A DNA stretch of 64,000 nt from Gymnopus androsaceus JB14 (taxonomy: Eukaryota; Basidiomycota; Agaricomycetes; Agaricales; Omphalotaceae), in assembly GCA_009733575.1 (NCBI GenBank), contig ML769608.1:1-64000 (forward strand). The letters run 5' to 3'. The translations under genes were made by a program, and so were the position numbers. Position 1 is the stretch's first letter; the number at the start of each line of letters is the position of its first letter. A model generated the notes under the pieces. It made no database searches. It had not been told where the DNA came from and worked only from the letters and a program-made list of their open reading frames with translations. This document shows, in pieces, positions 59,681-64,000 of this stretch.

Positions 59681-61716
59681 ATGACATCAGTTCCTCAGTA
59701 CGGTGCAATTAGCTTTTCATTGCGGAATACTTGGCTGAGCTTTCTCTGCAGAACTTTCAGTGGTGCTCACAATTTTGATATCAACAACCCTATCTTCAAT
59801 GCCTACAGCTCCTTTCATTCAACCACTCCTACCGGAACTGTGACCGCAAATGGAAGCCACACTGAACCTGTATATTTGGATGAAATTGATGCCTATGTTC
59901 GGTTATTACATGGTAGAAATGGATATCCTCTCTGGGAACCCAAACAGAGATCGGGAGAGGGGGTTCTACAACTGCCAGATGAATATCGGAAAGAGGGTGT
60001 CCGTATCGGGGACATTGGAATTCTAAGCAAGACCGGAGACTTTGACTATTTTTTTAATGCTTGCCTTCCAGCAGATCATCCAGTGAATCAAGGAAGAGTT
60101 CCTCAAGATTTCATCCAGTTGGACATTGATATCCGAAATGCCTATTCAAAAGAAGTTAAAGCAGGGTTTATCGCAAATAACACATCACATTTTAACCATC
60201 GTATCCTTGAAGGTATCAGTGACCTGCAGTCTCCGTATGTTGATGCTAAATTATGATTTCCGCATTTGCTCAGGTCTCACATTTTCGTTACTTCCTTTGT
60301 AGAGAGGTCAAAAGGGTCGAATTATTCACTTCGAAATCCACCAATGGAGCATTGCTTGTCCTACCAGAAGGTGCGAAAAGAATTGACCAACCTCAGGATA
60401 CCAAGTTCAGACGTTATGCTGCGCAATGTGCACGATCTTGGCGCGATCATATCACAGATATCAATGGAAAATTTGGACGTGAAGTAGAAGGACTCTATAT
60501 CATCACTGGGTGTGACAAAACCCGTGCTTGGGGGTTGGCGTCATTCTTTGATACTCCGGAAGGAGGTGTTTTCCTAGAATTTACACAAAAACAGTTGGAG
60601 CAGGGAGAGCCGCAGGAGTATGACTTCACCAGATGCACATCTGCCACAGCATTTGCTGGCACTGACCATGAATTTAACAACCAATCCGGATGTGTATTTC
60701 TGCGTGGCTACAAGATTGCTGTTCGAGGTCCTTCATTTACTCCAACACCTATTGGCATACATATGACAAACATCACCGATTTAACCGATGATGATCTGTA
60801 TCCAAAAACAACAGAAACTTCTTTATTGTCATCCTTAGGGCAATGGATTCTTCACAGCACAGCTTCAAATGGGAGGGTGGCCGGGGGTTTTCAGGGAACC
60901 AGTCTTCACCTTCAAAATATCAAGTACTTAGGTTTCCATTCAAGGCATGATTTATGCTAATCTTGCATTGTAGCTTTATCATTGTTCTGATGTAGTTAAT
61001 AAATGGATTTTGGACAACGTAGGTCCTTTATAGTGTCATTTGTAATATTTACTTTGCTTACATCCTTAATCTGAGTATAGTACAGTGAAGTGGATGTTGC
61101 CATTACTCATGACAAGTGATTGGGCATCTATCATTGAAGATGTAAGCACTCAGTCATGCAGGTGCTTCTTGCTTGAGACTGAAATAACTGTTAGGATGAG
61201 GAAGAAATCCCAGAAGTTGAAGAAATCATTAATCAGATCAGCAGGCATTTGAAAATTGTTCATTCTGAAAGTAGGTGTTTGAAGTCAGCTCTACTGATTG
61301 TTCGAAACTTAAATTTGAATTTTGTAGATCTCACTTATGCTTACTTTGAGCTGCCTACTGCACCTGTAAATGTCCCATTGCTTCACACTACAAGAAGCAG
61401 CATTTCAAGGGAATGAAGCTGCTGTGAATTTATGTCTAGCCAACGGAGCTGATGTAAATGCACACGGTGGAGAATATGGAAATGCTCTAATGGCTGCAGC
61501 CTTCCAAGGGCATGAAGCTATTGTGAGAGTACTTCTGGAAAATGGTGCAGACATAAATGCAAAAGGTGGAAAGTATGGACATACTCTACTACGCTGCAGG
61601 CTGCAGCATCTCAAAGGCATGCAGCTCATGTAATTTGTGTATTTGGGTCCAGGAAGAGAGTCCTGCTTGTGCCAGGGAATAATAAACCCACAAGTTTGAA
61701 GGGGAAGAATAACTAG
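59681..61716 (+). pseudogene. Agaricomycete FSGA-type protein with ankyrin repeats, decayed
   Basis: An intron (59698-59748) gives MTSVPQTFSGAHNFDINNPI, like the N-terminus of many Agaricomycete NLR/STAND-related proteins. Then come VRIGDIGILSKTGDFDYFFN, ACLPADHPVNQGRVPQDFIQ, STNGALLVLPEGAKR, KFRRYAAQCARSWRDHI and VEGLYIITGCDKTRAWGLAS, a conserved but uncharacterised family. Next is VDVAITHD, where one extra base at about 61114-61117 creates a TGA before SDWASIIED. Two ankyrin repeats follow at 61390-61600 (EAAVNLCLANGADVNAHGGE; ALMAAAFQGHEAIVRVLLEN). A third is frame-broken near 61590. No NACHT domain is visible. I infer a truncated pseudogene of an expanded family. Confidence 0.65.
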
Positions 61717-64000
61717 CAATGATAAATCACTTTCAACTTTTCTACCTTGAGCTTCATGGTCCTTCATTATTCCAAAAATTCTGCCTCTTTAGTTTGTCAT
61801 TCTTCAATCTTTGTACAATCTTTTTTTTAAAAAAAATAACGAAATGTTCAGTTGAGGCCCCAAATTTAGGGAAATGAAGATTCAAACTTGAGATACTAGC
61901 ATAAGAAACTAGCAGGACTCTGACAAAACAGATCTGTAATGAAAGTAGTCAATGGGATACATTGTACACCCAAACAAGTGATACTTGAAGAACTGAGTCT
62001 TGGCGCCCTCAGCCTGAGTAATACATCTGCAGCTTATCCAGAGAATGGATTGCTATCACAGAATGAGCTTCAGGAACTCTGTGAAGCACGGTGGGATTCA
62101 GGCCGAAGATTGCCTATACAGTGCTGGGCAACTCAAAGCAGCTCCGTGCAAATAACCTGTACATTTCGGTCAGTCTGGCGAAGATACATTGTATCAGATC
62201 AATTTGAAGTCAAGATTAATTGCAATATTTACCTCTGAAATATGCACTGCAAAGTTAGGAACCGTACTGCCAGTACTTGCGCCCACTGTCATGGCAATCG
62301 TGCCCTGAGTCGGTAGAATGAGCATGGGACGGAAAGGACTAAAGGGCCCTCGTCCGTTTCAGGCTATCGATGTGGATAATCAGAAATTTTTCCAAATATT
62401 GACGAATAAAGTACGAAGCAAGTAATGCGTTCGAGAAGACTTATTCAATTCGCATAGTTTAGTGAGTGGCTAGAAAAATCCGTTCGAAATCCATTGAAAC
62501 TCACAATTACCGTAGAAGCTTGTCATTGAGATATACACGGCTATCGACTAGTATAAGATTTCTAATCTGAATCAGTCTGTGAAAATGCCTACCTGTGTCT
62601 GGAGCTACGAGACACTAGACGTGGCTCTGGTTGAGCTTCGTGCCTGAAGTCCTGAAACTCGAAGATTCATAGATGCCTTACCGTGATGAGGATAGCCAAA
62701 GTCGCCAGTCCTATATGGCATGCTTACAATTAGTGAATATGTTCTCCTGATGAGCTACTCAAACTTACGCTGTGACCTAGACCGCTTTCTGTAGCAAGGT
62801 TTTGTAAGTGGATCAAACATGATAACATACTAGACGTAACCACATGCAATGTAGCACGATGGGAGTGAAATGTTATGCAACGGATGGTTAGTCTCCGTGT
62901 AAGGCACTGATGCAGGAAGGAGTTCGCTGTGCATATGAACAGCGAGGATGAGGGTCAGGATGTACAGAGACAAGGTAGGTTATTCCCAATGTACATAGCC
63001 CGCCCCTCTTCCGGTTCCTCTCTAACATGGTCCTATTGTGCTCTAGTGTCGTATTTCCCCGATATTATCCATCAAGTTAGCGGAGGATTTGGGACAGTGT
63101 GATAGTGGGATTTCCAGACATACAAAGAGCAAAGATCATCGACGAATGTCATCAGATGGACCCCAATGATAAATCAAGCCTCTTCATTCGCAAGATCCAG
63201 CACCAAATCTTTCACTTTGCCAGACTTGTGATGCCTTCTTCTCCATCTCCTCCAGCTCGTGATTCTGCACCTCCTGCCTGCTTCGAACCTGCACCTCCTT
63301 CTGCGCCAACTTTAGACCTAAGCTCCCTCCTTCACCCACGATTCTCAGTTGCACTATAGAACCAGGCCTCGATGAATTCATATGCGAGGCTATATCCTGC
63401 CACAGCGCAGTCTCTGCACTTGACGAGGAATGAGGTAGAGGAGGTTGGAGAAGAAAGACAAAGGGTGCTTATGAAGGACAAGGGACAAAGGAGGAAGCTG
63501 GGGAGATAGACGGATTTGGAATTCACGTTGAGGCACCTAGAAAAGATCAAGGAGTTAGTTGATTGAAAGCAGCTTGTGACGTCATAAATAATGCGAGGAT
63601 TGGATGAATGAGTGGCAAACCAACAAACAAGCAATATGTTGCAAGTAAAATGGAAACAGACGTACCAAATCCAAATCCAAGGAGTCTCAGAAGCTTCTAC
63701 TATCGTTGCCGTCGTACCATCTACTCGGTGAACGTCTCGATGTCGCAGTGGATGATCACAGCACTAAAGCCAACGGAGAACAAATGAACGAGTTGCACTG
63801 AGCTTAATCTTCGAGTCCAAAGACGCAGCTTGGGTGGAAGACTCGAGGAAGAAGAGAGATAATTGAGCGGATTTGTTGGCGCATCGTTGTATTCGCGTCG
63901 CGTCATAATCGTCGTTCACATTTGAGAGCCTCAAGCGCTAAAAACAATTCTTAACCTGATTCGAATCCCGGCCACAGACGACAGCCAGCAGCAACAATAT
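61717..64000. other. Right edge, no firm gene call
   Basis: Short frames only. On the minus strand near 62960-62830 one reads SLYILTLILAVHMHSELLPA, followed by possible splice sites. This could be an exon of a multi-pass membrane protein, but I cannot join further exons. The plus frame at 63099-63359 ends in a low-complexity Pro/Ser/Ala run. Neither is called as a gene. Confidence 0.35.

Noticed and set aside
63950..63975. tRNA-like string gattcgaatcccggc at the right edge
   Set aside because: The T-arm stem does not pair and no cloverleaf can be drawn in the sequence before it.
1..64000. Retrotransposon, DNA transposase or CRISPR array
   Set aside because: No reverse transcriptase, integrase or transposase motif and no regularly spaced repeats were seen in any frame or strand; the repeats present are gene duplications.

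Overview
The window is nuclear DNA of a filamentous basidiomycete, most likely an Agaricomycete mushroom. The genes are split by many 45-65 bp GT-AG introns. The families are typical of that class: F-box and MYND expansions, a beta-trefoil I66-type (mycospin-like) protease inhibitor, a hydrophobic-surface-binding HsbA protein, a ferritin-like secreted protein, a GH55 glucanase and Crinkler-like P-loop ATPases. Species cannot be fixed from sequence alone. Coordinates of multi-exon genes are outer bounds; splice sites were placed by eye.

Layout. 0.3-9.4 kb: a direct duplication of a nucleotide-sugar (UDP-GlcNAc type) transporter, dead at 0.48-1.76 kb and apparently intact at 8.07-9.39 kb. Between them lie a 5'-truncated, nonsense-mutated copy of the cap-binding protein CBP80, a MYND-finger gene and an F-box pseudogene. 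9.6-11.1 kb: a Pcl/Pho80-type cyclin. 11.7-15.4 kb: F-box relics and one truncated F-box gene. 16-19.2 kb: two unrecognised genes. 19.7-22.3 kb and 44.1-48.9 kb: two arms of a large, eroded inverted duplication. Each arm carries a mycospin-like inhibitor gene, and the right arm runs into an intact GH55 gene whose promoter alone is repeated at the far end of the left arm. Between the arms: Nop58 (23-25.1 kb), a secreted serine carboxypeptidase (25.3-27.4), a ferritin-like secreted protein (28.2-29.6), F-box relics, two copies of an ELL-associated-factor (EAF) gene, Crinkler-like ATPase relics, HsbA (36.0-36.8) and a second, nested inverted duplication of an F-box-like gene (37.8-39.6 / 41.7-43.5). 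48.9-52.7 kb: GH55 exo-beta-1,3-glucanase with microexons. 53.8-55.0 kb: an NCBP3-like RNA-binding gene. 55.2-56.9 kb: an uncertain gene. 57.6-59.0 kb: an NAD(P)-binding epimerase/NmrA-like gene. 59.7-61.7 kb: a decayed Agaricomycete-family gene with ankyrin repeats. 61.7-64 kb: nothing I can call firmly.

Functionally this is not one pathway. Core housekeeping genes (Nop58, cyclin, NCBP3-like, transporter) are interleaved with secreted or wall-related genes (carboxypeptidase, ferritin-like, HsbA, GH55, inhibitors) and with much duplicated, decaying family sequence. The dominant signal is repeated segmental duplication, largely inverted, followed by erosion (frameshifts, C-to-T and G-to-A nonsense changes, lost starts). 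No transposase, reverse transcriptase, rRNA, tRNA or CRISPR array was recognised.
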